NCBI GenBank assembly: GCA_035463475.1
Contig: DATHTE010000079.1
Coordinates: 99,565 to 163,564 of the forward strand
Direction of reading: 5' to 3'
Source: JACPDI01 sp035463475
GTDB lineage: Bacteria > Acidobacteriota > Vicinamibacteria > Vicinamibacterales > 2-12-FULL-66-21
DNA length: 64,000 nucleotides
The translations under genes and the position numbers were made by a program. The notes beneath the pieces are model-generated. The model was not told the DNA's origin and made no database searches. It saw only the letters and a list, made by a program, of their open reading frames with translations. Shown here in pieces: positions 1-8,685 of this stretch (within the stretch, counting starts at the first letter, position 1; every line of letters begins with the position of its first letter).

Positions 1-140
1 ACCGTCACGCCGGGAAGCACAGCGCCGGACGGGTCGACAATCGTCCCTTCGATCGTCCCGTTGATCGCCTGCGACTGCCCGAAAGCGGGCACTGCGCACA
101 GAGTCAACACGGCAAACACACCAAGCATCCTGCGGATCAT
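1..140 (-). CDS. TonB-dependent receptor-like protein, N-terminal fragment
   Basis: The frame opens at an ATG (position 140, minus strand) behind an AGGAG ribosome-binding site and runs out of the window. It encodes a signal peptide (MIRRMLGVFAVLTLCAVPAFG) followed by the start of a carboxypeptidase-regulatory-like fold (GTIEGTIVDPSGAVLPGV). In acidobacterial genomes this start is typical of large outer-membrane TonB-dependent receptors, so an outer-membrane receptor is the best guess. Only 46 residues are visible and the barrel cannot be confirmed. It is divergent from the PBP gene, and the two share a gap of about 50 bases. Confidence 0.6.
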   Translation of the reverse strand, partial: MIRRMLGVFAVLTLCAVPAFGQSQAINGTIEGTIVDPSGAVLPGVT

Positions 141-189
141 CACGTCTCCTTCAAGCGTCGGAAGTATACAATGGGCGTTATTCGTCCAA

Positions 190-2517
190 ATGGCTGTGGG
201 CACGCGTTCTTCTGACGCTTCGCGGCGCTCGGGCGTTCCCGCGTGGGTCCTCATTCGCATCCCGCGCAGCCGCTGGCGGCGCATCGTGGTCGTCGCGGTG
301 GTCGTGCCGCTGCTCGCCCTTTCGGCGGCGCTCGGCTACTACTACGTCACGTTCTCAGCGATGATCGACGAGCGCCTCCACGCCGAGCGCGAGCTGACCG
401 TTCCGCGCCTGTACGCGCGGCCGTTCCAGCCGGCGGTCGGCGACGCCATCTCCCTCCGCCAGATGGTGGACCGGCTGAACGACCTCGGCTACGCGAACCG
501 GCCCCGCGCCGCCGCCCCCGGCGAGTTCGCCATCGGCCGCGGCGCGATTGCGCTCATTCCCCGCGCCGGCTCGCACGACGCCCGTATGGTGCGGCTCGTC
601 TTCTCCGGCACGCCGGACGCGGGATCGCTGCGCGAGATCGCCACCGTGCCCCCCGCCGAAAAGGTCCAGCGGCTCACGCTCGAGGCGCCGCTCATCACCG
701 CGCTCGAGGGCGCCCGTCAGAAGCGCCGTCTCGTGCCGCTCTCGAGGATCCCGCGGCACATGATCCAGGCGGTGCTCGCCATCGAGGATCATCGCTTCTA
801 CGACCACCCCGGTGTCGATCTGATCGGCTCGGCGCGCGCGGCGATCACCAACATCTTCGACGACAAGCCGTACCTCGAAGGTGGGAGCACGATCACGCAG
901 CAGCTCGTCAAGAACATGTTCAACATGCCGGAGAAGAGCTACCGGCGGAAGCTCAAAGAGCAGTACATGGCGCTCATCGTCGAGCGCCGGCTGTCCAAGG
1001 ACCAGATCCTCGAGCTGTACCTGAACGACGTGTATCTCGGGCAGCGCGGATCGTTCGCGATCCACGGCGTGGCGCAGGCGGCGCGCCTGTTCTTCGGCAA
1101 GGACATTGCGAACGTGACGCTCGCCGAGGCTGCAACGATCGCAGGGGTGATCCAGACCGCGCGGCATTCGCCGTTCAAGGACGTGGCGCGCGCGCGCGAT
1201 CGCCGCAACATCGTGCTGCGCGCGATGGGGGATGCCGAGTTCATCACCGCCGACGCGGCGGACCGCGCCTCGCGCGAACCGGTCGTCATTGCCCCCCGCG
1301 CGCTCGAGAACGAGGCTCCCTATTTCGTCGATTACGTGGGACAGCTGCTGCAGGACCGCCATGCCGACCTGACCCGCGCTCCGCGCCGCGTGGACGTGTA
1401 CACGACGCTCGACCTCAGCCTGCAGCGCATCGCGCAGGACGCGCTTCGAGAGGGGCTCGTCCAGGTGGACAAGATCCTCGCGCGACGCCGCCGCGGCCCC
1501 GCTCAGGCGGCGCTCGTGGCGGTGGACCCGCGCACCGGCGACATCCTCGCGCTGGTGGGCGGACGCTCGTACAACCAGTCCCAGTACAACCGCGCGATCA
1601 GCGCGCGGCGCCAGCCCGGGTCGGTGTTCAAGCCGTTCGTGTATCTCGCGGCGTTCGAGCGCGCGGCGGAGGAAGGACGGACCGATCTCACGCCCGCCTC
1701 TACCGTCCTCGACGAGCCGACCGAGTTCGTGTACGAAAACCAGGTCTACAACCCGAGCAACTACGAGAAGGAGTACGACGGCGAGATCACCTTCCGCCGC
1801 GCCCTGGCGCTGTCGCGCAACGTCGCGGCCGTCAAGGTCGCCGAGGCCACCGGGTTCGATCGCGTCGCCGCGCTCTGGCGGCGTGTGGGACAGGGCACGC
1901 CTGCCCGGCCGTATCCGTCGATCGCGCTCGGCGTGTTCGAGGCGACGCCGCTTGAGATCGCCACTGCCTTCAGCCTGTTCCCCAACGGCGGCGCGATTCG
2001 CCCGCTGCGCGCGATTGCGCGGATCGATCAGGAGGGGCGAGGCACCACGCCGAAACCTGAACCGCTCAAGCGCGTCGCGCGTCCCGACACGACCTACCTG
2101 GTGTTGAACATGATGCGCAGCGTCATCAACGAGGGGACCGGCGCCGGCGCCCGTGCGGCCGGCTTCGCCGCGGACGCCGCGGGCAAGTCGGGGACGACCA
2201 ACGACCTGCGCGACGCCTGGTTCGTCGGCTTCACGCCCGAGCTGCTGACCGTGGTCTGGGTGGGGCTCGACGATAACCGGCCGCTCGGGCTCAGCGGGAC
2301 GCAGGCGGCCCTGCCCATCTGGACGGCCTTCATGAAGAAAGCGGTGGGAGGCCACCGCAGCGGTACCTTCGAGCCGCCGGATGGCATCGTGTACGTCGAT
2401 ATCGACCGCGACACCGGCAAGATTGCGGCGCCGGGCTGCCCGCGCATCTTCCGCGAGTCCTTCCTGGCCGGCGAGGAGCCGATCGAGACATGCACGCTCC
2501 ACACGTTTTATAATTAG
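190..2517 (+). CDS. mrcB: Class A penicillin-binding protein (PBP1b-like)
   Basis: Bifunctional peptidoglycan glycosyltransferase/transpeptidase of 775 residues, anchored in the inner membrane. After a basic start and one membrane segment (about residues 37-54) comes a UB2H-like region, which points to the PBP1b branch. The GT51 domain shows EDHRFYDHPGVD near residue 199 and GGSTITQQLVKN near 231. The transpeptidase has the SxxK serine in GSVFKP (S478), an SRN motif (542-544) and K-S-G-T-T (666-670). I chose the ATG at 190 because it gives a normal short cytoplasmic tail; the frame is open further upstream but that part would overlap the divergent promoter region. TACAAT at 167-172 is a possible -10. 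Confidence 0.9.
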   Translation: MAVGTRSSDASRRSGVPAWVLIRIPRSRWRRIVVVAVVVPLLALSAALGYYYVTFSAMIDERLHAERELTVPRLYARPFQPAVGDAISLRQMVDRLNDLGYANRPRAAAPGEFAIGRGAIALIPRAGSHDARMVRLVFSGTPDAGSLREIATVPPAEKVQRLTLEAPLITALEGARQKRRLVPLSRIPRHMIQAVLAIEDHRFYDHPGVDLIGSARAAITNIFDDKPYLEGGSTITQQLVKNMFNMPEKSYRRKLKEQYMALIVERRLSKDQILELYLNDVYLGQRGSFAIHGVAQAARLFFGKDIANVTLAEAATIAGVIQTARHSPFKDVARARDRRNIVLRAMGDAEFITADAADRASREPVVIAPRALENEAPYFVDYVGQLLQDRHADLTRAPRRVDVYTTLDLSLQRIAQDALREGLVQVDKILARRRRGPAQAALVAVDPRTGDILALVGGRSYNQSQYNRAISARRQPGSVFKPFVYLAAFERAAEEGRTDLTPASTVLDEPTEFVYENQVYNPSNYEKEYDGEITFRRALALSRNVAAVKVAEATGFDRVAALWRRVGQGTPARPYPSIALGVFEATPLEIATAFSLFPNGGAIRPLRAIARIDQEGRGTTPKPEPLKRVARPDTTYLVLNMMRSVINEGTGAGARAAGFAADAAGKSGTTNDLRDAWFVGFTPELLTVVWVGLDDNRPLGLSGTQAALPIWTAFMKKAVGGHRSGTFEPPDGIVYVDIDRDTGKIAAPGCPRIFRESFLAGEEPIETCTLHTFYN

Positions 2518-2528
2518 CGATTCGCTAA
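2485..2528 (+). promoter_or_regulatory. Candidate promoter with palindrome at the predicted start site
   Basis: A perfect -10 (TATAAT, 2509-2514) lies in the last codons of the PBP gene, with a weak -35 (GAGACA, 2485-2490) 18 bases upstream. The -10 runs straight into a 15-base perfect palindrome (TTAGCGA-T-TCGCTAA, 2514-2528) centred where transcription would begin. It could be an operator for the parvulin gene that follows. Confidence 0.45.
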
Positions 2529-2542
2529 CCTGAGAGTCCCCA

Positions 2543-3604
2543 TTGAACAATCTCGTCCTCGCGTCAGCCATCGTCGGTCTTCTTGTCTCCACGGGCTGCA
2601 ACCGGACGCCCCAGCCGGGTGCGCCGGGGACCCAGGCTGCCACCCCGACCGCCACCGGCACGAATGGCACCGGACAGGCGCCCGCGCCTGAGAAGCCGGA
2701 ACCGCCGAAACCGGTCCCGCAGCAGATCCCGGACGTCGTCGCGCGCGTGGACGGCGAGCCGATCCCCAAGGCCGAATTCGACCGCGCGGTGAAAGTGCTC
2801 GAGGTGCGTGCGGGGGGACAGGTGCCAGCTGAGCGCCGCGACGAAATCCTGCGCGGCGTGCTCGACAGCCTCGTGACGTATCGCGTTCTCGCCAACGAAG
2901 CGCACCGCCGGAATCTGGACGCCACCGACGAGGAATTTCAGCAGCGGGCCTCGCAAGTGAAGAAGCAGTTCCCGGACGATAAGGCGTTCACGGCAGCGCT
3001 CAAAGAGCGCGGCATGGATCCTCAGCGCTTCGAACGGGACATGCGGGGGGAGATCAGCATCACCAAGCTGATGCAGTCCGAAGCGGCCACCGCCACGCTG
3101 GTGAGCGAATCGGACGCGAAGGACTTCTACGACAAGAACCCCGATCGCTTCAAGGAGCCGGAGACGGTCCGCGCCAGCCACATCTTCAAGCGCGCGGCGC
3201 CGGCTGACGACGAGGCGACGAAGCAGAAGGCCCGCGCCGCGCTCGAACCGGTCCTCAAGCAGGTCAAGTCCGGCGCGGACTTCGCCGAGCTCGCGCGCAA
3301 GCACTCCGAGGACGGCTCCGCGCAGGCCGGCGGGGACTTGAACTTTTTCGGGCGCGGACAGATGGTTCCGGAGTTCGAGAAGGTGGCGTTCGCGCTCAAG
3401 CCCGGCCAGACGAGCGACATCGTCCAATCGCAGTTCGGCTACCACATCATCAAGGTGACCGAACGGCGCGACGGACGCATCGTCCCGTTCCTGGAAGCGA
3501 AAGAGAAGATCGCCGAATTCCTCAAGCAGCAGCGCCAGCAGGAAAAGGCGACGGAGATGATCCGGCAGCTCAAGGCGAAGGCGAAGATCGAGATCCTCAT
3601 GTAG
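2543..3604 (+). CDS. Peptidylprolyl isomerase lipoprotein (parvulin, SurA/PrsA type)
   Basis: Folding factor of 353 residues expected outside the inner membrane. The N-terminus is a lipoprotein signal ending at a cysteine (LLVSTGC, C19), followed by a P/T/G-rich linker, a SurA-N-like helical region (about 70-200) and one parvulin domain (about 206-310; key stretches SHIFK, FAELARKHSEDGSAQAGGDL and FGYHIIKV). The start is a TTG, chosen because it directly precedes the lipoprotein signal. It follows the PBP gene by 25 bases but appears to have its own promoter with a palindrome. Cell-envelope protein folding is the likely role. Confidence 0.85.
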   Translation: MNNLVLASAIVGLLVSTGCNRTPQPGAPGTQAATPTATGTNGTGQAPAPEKPEPPKPVPQQIPDVVARVDGEPIPKAEFDRAVKVLEVRAGGQVPAERRDEILRGVLDSLVTYRVLANEAHRRNLDATDEEFQQRASQVKKQFPDDKAFTAALKERGMDPQRFERDMRGEISITKLMQSEAATATLVSESDAKDFYDKNPDRFKEPETVRASHIFKRAAPADDEATKQKARAALEPVLKQVKSGADFAELARKHSEDGSAQAGGDLNFFGRGQMVPEFEKVAFALKPGQTSDIVQSQFGYHIIKVTERRDGRIVPFLEAKEKIAEFLKQQRQQEKATEMIRQLKAKAKIEILM

Positions 3605-3605
3605 A

Positions 3606-4481
3606 GTGACCGGGGTGAACGAAGAAGTCTTCGCGGCGGCAAATGAGGCGCTGGCGCGCGGCGAGACGGTCGCGCTCGTGACGATCGTGCGCGCGCAGGG
3701 CTCGACGCCGCAGCGCGTCGGCTCGAAGATGCTCGTCTACGCGGACGGGCGGACCGTCGGCACCATCGGCGGTGGCTGCTACGAGCACGACGCGTTCTGG
3801 AAGGCCCGCGACGCCATCGCGAACGGGCAGCCGTCGCTGGTGCGCTACGAGCTGAGCGACGATTTTGCCGAGGAGAACGGCCTCATCTGCGGCGGGCAGA
3901 TGGAGGTCTACATCGAGCCGCTGGCCGCCGCGCCACATCTCTACGTCATCGGCGCCGGCCATGTCGGATGGCACCTCGCACGACTGGCGCGCGAGGCAGG
4001 CTTCCGAATCCACGTCGTGGACGATCGGGAGAAGTTCGCCAACGCCGAGCGCTTCCCTGACGCGGCCGAGATCGTCGTGGACGACATCGCCTCCTGGCTC
4101 GAGTCGGCGGCGATCCCTCCGGATGCGTACGTCACGGTGGTCACGCGCGGCCACCAGCACGACTTCACCGCCCTGCGCGCGCTGGTGCGCCGTCCCTTGC
4201 GGTACCTCGGCATGATCGGCAGCCGGGCGAAGGTCACCCGCGTCTACGACGCGCTGGCGGCCGAAGGCATCCCCTCCGAGGCGATGAAGCGCGTCCGCGC
4301 GCCGATCGGGCTCGACATCGGCGCGGTCACTCCCGCCGAGATCGCCGTCAGCATCCTGGCCGAGATGATCGCCGTGAGGCACGGCAAGGCCGCCGACGCC
4401 GCGATCGCACCGCTCCGCTACGAGCCGAAGGTGAAGGGCGCGAACGCCGCCACGGTCGAGTCCCCGGCGCCGAAAGCGTGA
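3606..4481 (+). CDS. xdhC: XdhC/CoxF-family molybdoenzyme maturation factor
   Basis: About 291 residues with both halves of the XdhC family. The N-terminal domain has the GSTPQRVGSKMLV and GTIGGGCYEHDAF signatures. The C-terminal Rossmann domain has the nucleotide-binding glycines in VIGAGHVGWHLARLA. XdhC proteins bind molybdenum cofactor and help insert the sulfurated form into xanthine-dehydrogenase-type hydroxylases. No hydroxylase gene is present in the window. Two in-frame GTG codons (3606 and 3615) compete as start. The stop overlaps the next start (GTGA), so it is translationally coupled to the downstream deaminase-like gene, suggesting a purine-related unit. Confidence 0.85.
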   Translation: MTGVNEEVFAAANEALARGETVALVTIVRAQGSTPQRVGSKMLVYADGRTVGTIGGGCYEHDAFWKARDAIANGQPSLVRYELSDDFAEENGLICGGQMEVYIEPLAAAPHLYVIGAGHVGWHLARLAREAGFRIHVVDDREKFANAERFPDAAEIVVDDIASWLESAAIPPDAYVTVVTRGHQHDFTALRALVRRPLRYLGMIGSRAKVTRVYDALAAEGIPSEAMKRVRAPIGLDIGAVTPAEIAVSILAEMIAVRHGKAADAAIAPLRYEPKVKGANAATVESPAPKA

Positions 4482-5827
4482 CTGTCCCCGTTTCCGCGTC
4501 TCCCCCGCTGCTCGTCCGCAACGCGCTCGTCCTCACCATGAACGACGCCTTCGACGTGCTCGAGGGCAGTGTGTTCGTGCGGGACGGCCGAATCGCCGCC
4601 GTCGGCGCCGAGCCGGAGGATGCGCGAGGCGCGGTGGTGCTGGACGCGGGTGGGCGCTATCTCCTGCCGGGCTTCGTCCAGACGCACGTGCACCTCTGCC
4701 AGACGATCTTCCGCGGACTGGCGGACGACCTCACCCTGCTCGACTGGCTGCGAACGCGCGTGTGGCCGCTCGAGGCGGCGCACAACGACGCGAGCCTGCG
4801 CGTGGCGACGCGCCTGGCCTCCGCCGAGCTGCTGCGCACCGGCACCACCACCGTGCTGACTATGGAGACGGTGCACGACACGGACGCGGTCTTCGACGCG
4901 CTCCGGCAGACCGGCCTCCGCGCGACCGTCGGCAAGTGCATGATGGACGCCGACGCCGAGGTGCCGGCGCGCCTGAAGGAGCGCACGGCGGACGCCGTGC
5001 GGGAAAGCGAGGCGCTCCGGCGCCGCTGGCACGGCGCCGCGGACGGCCGTCTCAGAGCGGCCTTCGCGCCGCGGTTTGCCGTGTCCTGCACGCGGGACCT
5101 GCTCGAGTCGGTCGCCGCCCTGTCGCGCGAGACCGGCGCGATCGTCCACACGCACGCCTCCGAGTCGCGCGCCGAGGTGGATCTCGTCCGCGCGCGGTCC
5201 GGCATGGACAACATCGAGTATCTCGCCGCCACCGGCCTGGCCAGCGAGCGCCTCTGCGCAGCGCACTGCGTCTGGGTCGACGAGCGCGCGCAGCAGATCC
5301 TGCAGGAGCGCCGCGTCCATGTCCTGCATTGCCCCGGCTCCAACCTCAAGCTCGGTTCAGGCGTGGCGCCGATCGTCGAACTGCGGGCGCGCGGCGTCTC
5401 CGTGTCCCTTGGCGCGGACGGCGCCGCCTGCAACAACCGCCTCGACATGTTCGACGAGATGCGGCTCGCCGCCACCCTGCAGGCGATGCGGCGGGGACCG
5501 GGGGCGCTGCCGGCCCGCGAGGTCTTGCGCATGGCCACGCGCGGCGGCGCCGCCGCGCTCGGGCTCGAGGACGAGATTGGCTCGATCGAAACCGGCAAGC
5601 GGGCAGACTTGATCATCGTCGATCGCGACCAGCCGCACCTCGCGCCGGGGAATGATCCGTACTCCACGCTGGTTTACTCCGCCCGGGGCACCGACGTCCG
5701 GACGACGGTGGTTGACGGCGCGCTCCTCGTTCGGGACGGCGCCCTCGTACGCGAGGACCCCGAGGCGCTGGCGGCGGAGGCCCGCGCCGAGGCGGCGGCG
5801 CTCGTCGCCCGGGCCGGTGTTGTATAA
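4478..5827 (+). CDS. Amidohydrolase, MtaD/SAH-deaminase or chlorohydrolase type
   Basis: Metal-dependent hydrolase of 449 residues. The metal site is complete: H70-V-H72 in THVHLCQ, the later histidines in HTHASES and AHCVW, and the aspartate in GADGAACNN. The stretch after HxH (RGLADDLTLLDWL) is the typical mark of the 5-methylthioadenosine/S-adenosylhomocysteine deaminase and TrzA/AtzB group. Coupling with xdhC favours a purine or purine-nucleoside substrate; this is inference. An aminofutalosine deaminase role (some belong to this group) cannot be excluded, since the window also has a menaquinone operon. Its stop codon overlaps the -10 of hrcA. Confidence 0.8.
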   Translation: MTVPVSASPPLLVRNALVLTMNDAFDVLEGSVFVRDGRIAAVGAEPEDARGAVVLDAGGRYLLPGFVQTHVHLCQTIFRGLADDLTLLDWLRTRVWPLEAAHNDASLRVATRLASAELLRTGTTTVLTMETVHDTDAVFDALRQTGLRATVGKCMMDADAEVPARLKERTADAVRESEALRRRWHGAADGRLRAAFAPRFAVSCTRDLLESVAALSRETGAIVHTHASESRAEVDLVRARSGMDNIEYLAATGLASERLCAAHCVWVDERAQQILQERRVHVLHCPGSNLKLGSGVAPIVELRARGVSVSLGADGAACNNRLDMFDEMRLAATLQAMRRGPGALPAREVLRMATRGGAAALGLEDEIGSIETGKRADLIIVDRDQPHLAPGNDPYSTLVYSARGTDVRTTVVDGALLVRDGALVREDPEALAAEARAEAAALVARAGVV

Positions 5828-5860
5828 TCGCCGTTAGCAGTCGATAGCCGAGAGTGCTAA
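5823..5860 (+). promoter_or_regulatory. hrcA promoter -10 and CIRCE operator
   Basis: TATAAT at 5823-5828 overlaps the stop codon of the preceding gene. It is followed by a CIRCE element: TTAGCAGTC (5834-5842), nine bases, GAGTGCTAA (5852-5860). Only one base differs from the consensus TTAGCACTC-N9-GAGTGCTAA. The last A of CIRCE is the A of the hrcA start codon. HrcA should therefore repress its own operon here. No convincing -35 is visible. Confidence 0.9.
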
Positions 5861-6912
5861 TGGAACTGTCCCCGCGCGATCGCCGCGTCCTGGAAGCGCT
5901 CGTCCGCTGCCACATCGACACGGGCGAGGCGGTGTCCTCCCTCTGGCTGGCCACTCGCGGCCGCTTCGGCATCTCGTCCGCCACGCTTCGAAACATCCTG
6001 GCCCGCCTCGAAGAGTCGGGCTACGTGCGGCAACCGCACACCTCGGCCGGCCGCGTCCCGACCGACCGGGGCTACCGCGTCCACGTCGATCAGCTCCTCA
6101 GCTCCCGCCGGTCCTCGCGGACGGCGCCGGCGGTCGAGCTCCGTATCCGTGAGGCCGGAACCCTGGACGATGCGCTGGTGGAGGTCTCGAACGAGCTGTC
6201 GCGCGCCTCGCACCACATCGGCTTCGTGCTCGCGCCAGCCCCGGAAACGGCGACCCTGCAGCACATCGACTTCGTACCGCTCGATTCCGGGCGGATTCTC
6301 GTCGTCGTCGTGGCGGGCGGCGGGCAGATAACGCACAAGGTGGTCGCACTCGACGATCAGTTCACCTCCGCCGAGTTGCAGGAAGCAGCGAACTACCTGA
6401 ACGCGGAGTTCACCGGCTTGACGCTGGCCGAAGTGCGCGACGCGGTGGTCGCGCGCATGCACGAGGAGCGCAGCCTGTACGACGCGCTGATGGCGCGAGC
6501 GCTGCGGCTCGCGCAAACGACCCTCGAAGAGTTCGGCCCGGCGAACCCCCTGTTCGTGCAAGGCGCGTCGATGCTGGTGGACGAGCTTGCCGCGGATGCC
6601 GCGAAGGCCCGCGAGGAGGAGGCGCGCGCGCTCGAGGCGCTGCGCACGCTGTTCCGGATGATCGAGGAGAAGCATCGGCTCATCCGGCTCCTGAGCTCAT
6701 ACCTGGAGATGCCGGGCCTGACCATCGTGATTGGGAGCGAGCATGCTGCCCCCGAACTGGAACCGTTCAGCGTCGTCGCCTCGACGTACGAAGCGGGTGG
6801 GAGGATCGGGGCCGTGGGCGTGATCGGTCCCACGAGGATGCGGTACTCGCGCGCCATCAGCCTCGTGGACGCCGTCGCGCGGGCCATCACTGTAAGAGAG
6901 GAAGATGCCTGA
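5860..6912 (+). CDS. hrcA: Heat-inducible transcription repressor HrcA
   Basis: DNA-binding repressor of class I heat-shock genes, 350 residues. The N-terminal winged helix shows RRVLEALVR, SSATLRNILARLEESGYVRQ and PHTSAGRVPTDRGYR, the family signature. The rest matches the GAF-like and dimerisation regions and ends in the usual VGVIGPTRMRYSRAISLVD. The ATG at 5860 is preferred; a GTG two codons upstream lies inside CIRCE. A CIRCE operator at the promoter shows autoregulation. The stop overlaps grpE by eight bases. Confidence 0.95.
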   Translation: MELSPRDRRVLEALVRCHIDTGEAVSSLWLATRGRFGISSATLRNILARLEESGYVRQPHTSAGRVPTDRGYRVHVDQLLSSRRSSRTAPAVELRIREAGTLDDALVEVSNELSRASHHIGFVLAPAPETATLQHIDFVPLDSGRILVVVVAGGGQITHKVVALDDQFTSAELQEAANYLNAEFTGLTLAEVRDAVVARMHEERSLYDALMARALRLAQTTLEEFGPANPLFVQGASMLVDELAADAAKAREEEARALEALRTLFRMIEEKHRLIRLLSSYLEMPGLTIVIGSEHAAPELEPFSVVASTYEAGGRIGAVGVIGPTRMRYSRAISLVDAVARAITVREEDA

Positions 6913-7495
6913 GGACACGACACCGGCGCCGCAACCCGAGGCCGCCGTGGCCCCGAATCGGACCGGGTCCGCGGCAGCCACAGAATCGCCCGCTGCCGAA
7001 CCGAGCGCCGGATCCGAACGCGCGGGCGCGGATGCCGCCGCGGCTGACGCCGCGAGGCTCCAGCGCGAGCGTGACGAATACTACGACCTGCTGCTGCGGA
7101 CGCGCGCGGAGTTCGACAACTATCGGAAGCGCGTGGATCGCGAGCGGCTAGAGGTGGCCGAGAGTGCCGCCGCAGACCTGCTGCGCGATCTTCTGCCGAT
7201 CGTTGACGACCTGGAGCGCGCGCTCGCGGCGCCGGCCGACAGCGGCGGCGCCGAGACGTACCGGCGCGGCGTGGAGTTGATCCACCGCCAGTTGCTCGAG
7301 CTGCTGCGGCAGTATGGCGTCACTCCTATCGAGGCGCTCGGCGCCCCGTTCGATCCGCACCAGCACCAGGCGGTCTTGCACGAAGTGGTGCCTGGACGGC
7401 GCGAGGGTGAGGTCATCGAGGAGTACCGCCGAGGGTACATGCTCGGCCGCCGGCTGCTCCGCCCCTCGATGGTGAAGGTCGCCGCCGGCGAATAA
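6905..7495 (+). CDS. grpE: Nucleotide exchange factor GrpE
   Basis: Co-chaperone that releases ADP from DnaK; 196 residues. It has an acidic, alanine-rich, unstructured N-terminus, then the long helix (DEYYDLLLRTRAEFDNYRKR) and the compact C-terminal wing domain (GAPFDPHQHQAVLHE, EYRRGYMLGRRLLRPSMVKV). The start codon lies inside the end of hrcA, so both are under CIRCE control. The DnaK partner gene is not in this window. Confidence 0.95.
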   Translation: MPEDTTPAPQPEAAVAPNRTGSAAATESPAAEPSAGSERAGADAAAADAARLQRERDEYYDLLLRTRAEFDNYRKRVDRERLEVAESAAADLLRDLLPIVDDLERALAAPADSGGAETYRRGVELIHRQLLELLRQYGVTPIEALGAPFDPHQHQAVLHEVVPGRREGEVIEEYRRGYMLGRRLLRPSMVKVAAGE

Positions 7496-7501
7496 CCTGA
7501 C

Positions 7502-8653
7502 ATGTCAAAGCGCGACTACTACGACGTGCTCGGGATCGCCCGCACGGCGTCCGACCAGGAGATCAAGAGCGCGTACAGGAAGCTTGCGCTCAAGTACCAC
7601 CCCGACCGCAATCCCGGTGACAAACAAGCGGAAGAGCGATTCAAGGAGGCCGCGGAAGCGTACGCCGTGCTCGCGGATTTGGAGAAACGCGCCGCCTACG
7701 ATCGGTTCGGCCACGCGGGTGTCGGCGCGGCGGCCGGGCCGGGGGGCTTCGACCCGACGATCTTCGCGGATTTCGGCGACATCTTCGGCAACCTTGGCGA
7801 CATCTTCGGGTTCGGAGACCTGTTCGGCGGCGGCGCGCGTCGGCGCGGCGGCCCGCAACGCGGGTCGGACCTGCGCTACGACCTGGAGATCTCGTTCGAG
7901 GAATCGGCGCGCGGCTCGGAGACCACCGTGCAGATTCCTCGCGAGGAGACCTGCGAGACGTGCCGCGGCTCCGGCGCGGCCCCCGGCACGTCGCCGCAGA
8001 CCTGCTCGCAGTGCAGTGGCCGCGGGCAGGTCAGGTACCAGCAAGGCTTCCTCACGATCGCGCGCCCGTGCACGGTATGCCGCGGGACTGGCCGGATGAT
8101 CACCCGCCCGTGCGCGACGTGCCGCGGCGCCGGACGCACGACCGTCGATCGCCGCATCACCGTGAAGATCCCGGCCGGGATCTCCACCGGCCAGCGGTTG
8201 CGCCTGTATGGTGAAGGTGAGCATGGATCGGCCGGCGGCCCTCCAGGCGACCTGTACGTGGTCGTGCACGTGCAGGAGCATCCGTTCTTCCAGCGCGAGG
8301 GAGACGACCTCTACTGCGAGGTGCCGGTGAACTTCCCGACGCTCGCGCTCGGAGGGGAAATCGCGGTGCCGACGCTCGATGGCCCCGTGCCGATCGCGAT
8401 CCCCGCGGGCACGCAAACGGGCGCGCGCCTCAAGGTGCGGGACCGCGGCATGCCGAACGTCTCCGGGCGCGGCAAAGGGGACCTGCACGTCATCGTGCGG
8501 GCGGCTGTGCCGAAGAAGCTGACCAAGGAGCAGAAGAAGCTGCTCGAGCAGTTCGGGAAGACGCTCGAGCCGCAGAAGATCGACCCCACGGTTGCTCCGC
8601 CCCGCGAAGACGAGAAGCCGTTCTTCGAGAAAGTCAAGGACATCTTCGGCTAG
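7502..8653 (+). CDS. dnaJ: Chaperone DnaJ
   Basis: Full-length Hsp40 of 383 residues. J domain with H33-P-D35, then a Gly/Phe-rich linker (IFGNLGDIFGFGDLFGGG), four CxxCxGxG zinc repeats (CETCRGSG, CSQCSGRG, CTVCRGTG, CATCRGAG) and the substrate-binding C-terminal domains. It starts six bases after grpE. The usual dnaK between grpE and dnaJ is missing, so the Hsp70 itself must be encoded elsewhere. Confidence 0.95.
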   Translation: MSKRDYYDVLGIARTASDQEIKSAYRKLALKYHPDRNPGDKQAEERFKEAAEAYAVLADLEKRAAYDRFGHAGVGAAAGPGGFDPTIFADFGDIFGNLGDIFGFGDLFGGGARRRGGPQRGSDLRYDLEISFEESARGSETTVQIPREETCETCRGSGAAPGTSPQTCSQCSGRGQVRYQQGFLTIARPCTVCRGTGRMITRPCATCRGAGRTTVDRRITVKIPAGISTGQRLRLYGEGEHGSAGGPPGDLYVVVHVQEHPFFQREGDDLYCEVPVNFPTLALGGEIAVPTLDGPVPIAIPAGTQTGARLKVRDRGMPNVSGRGKGDLHVIVRAAVPKKLTKEQKKLLEQFGKTLEPQKIDPTVAPPREDEKPFFEKVKDIFG

Positions 8654-8685
8654 ACGGAGACCCGTGGGGCGAACGGCCCGCATGA

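Noticed and set aside
355..2925. 856-codon minus-strand frame opposite the PBP and parvulin genes
   Set aside because: Crosses two well-supported plus-strand genes and shows no protein-family feature.
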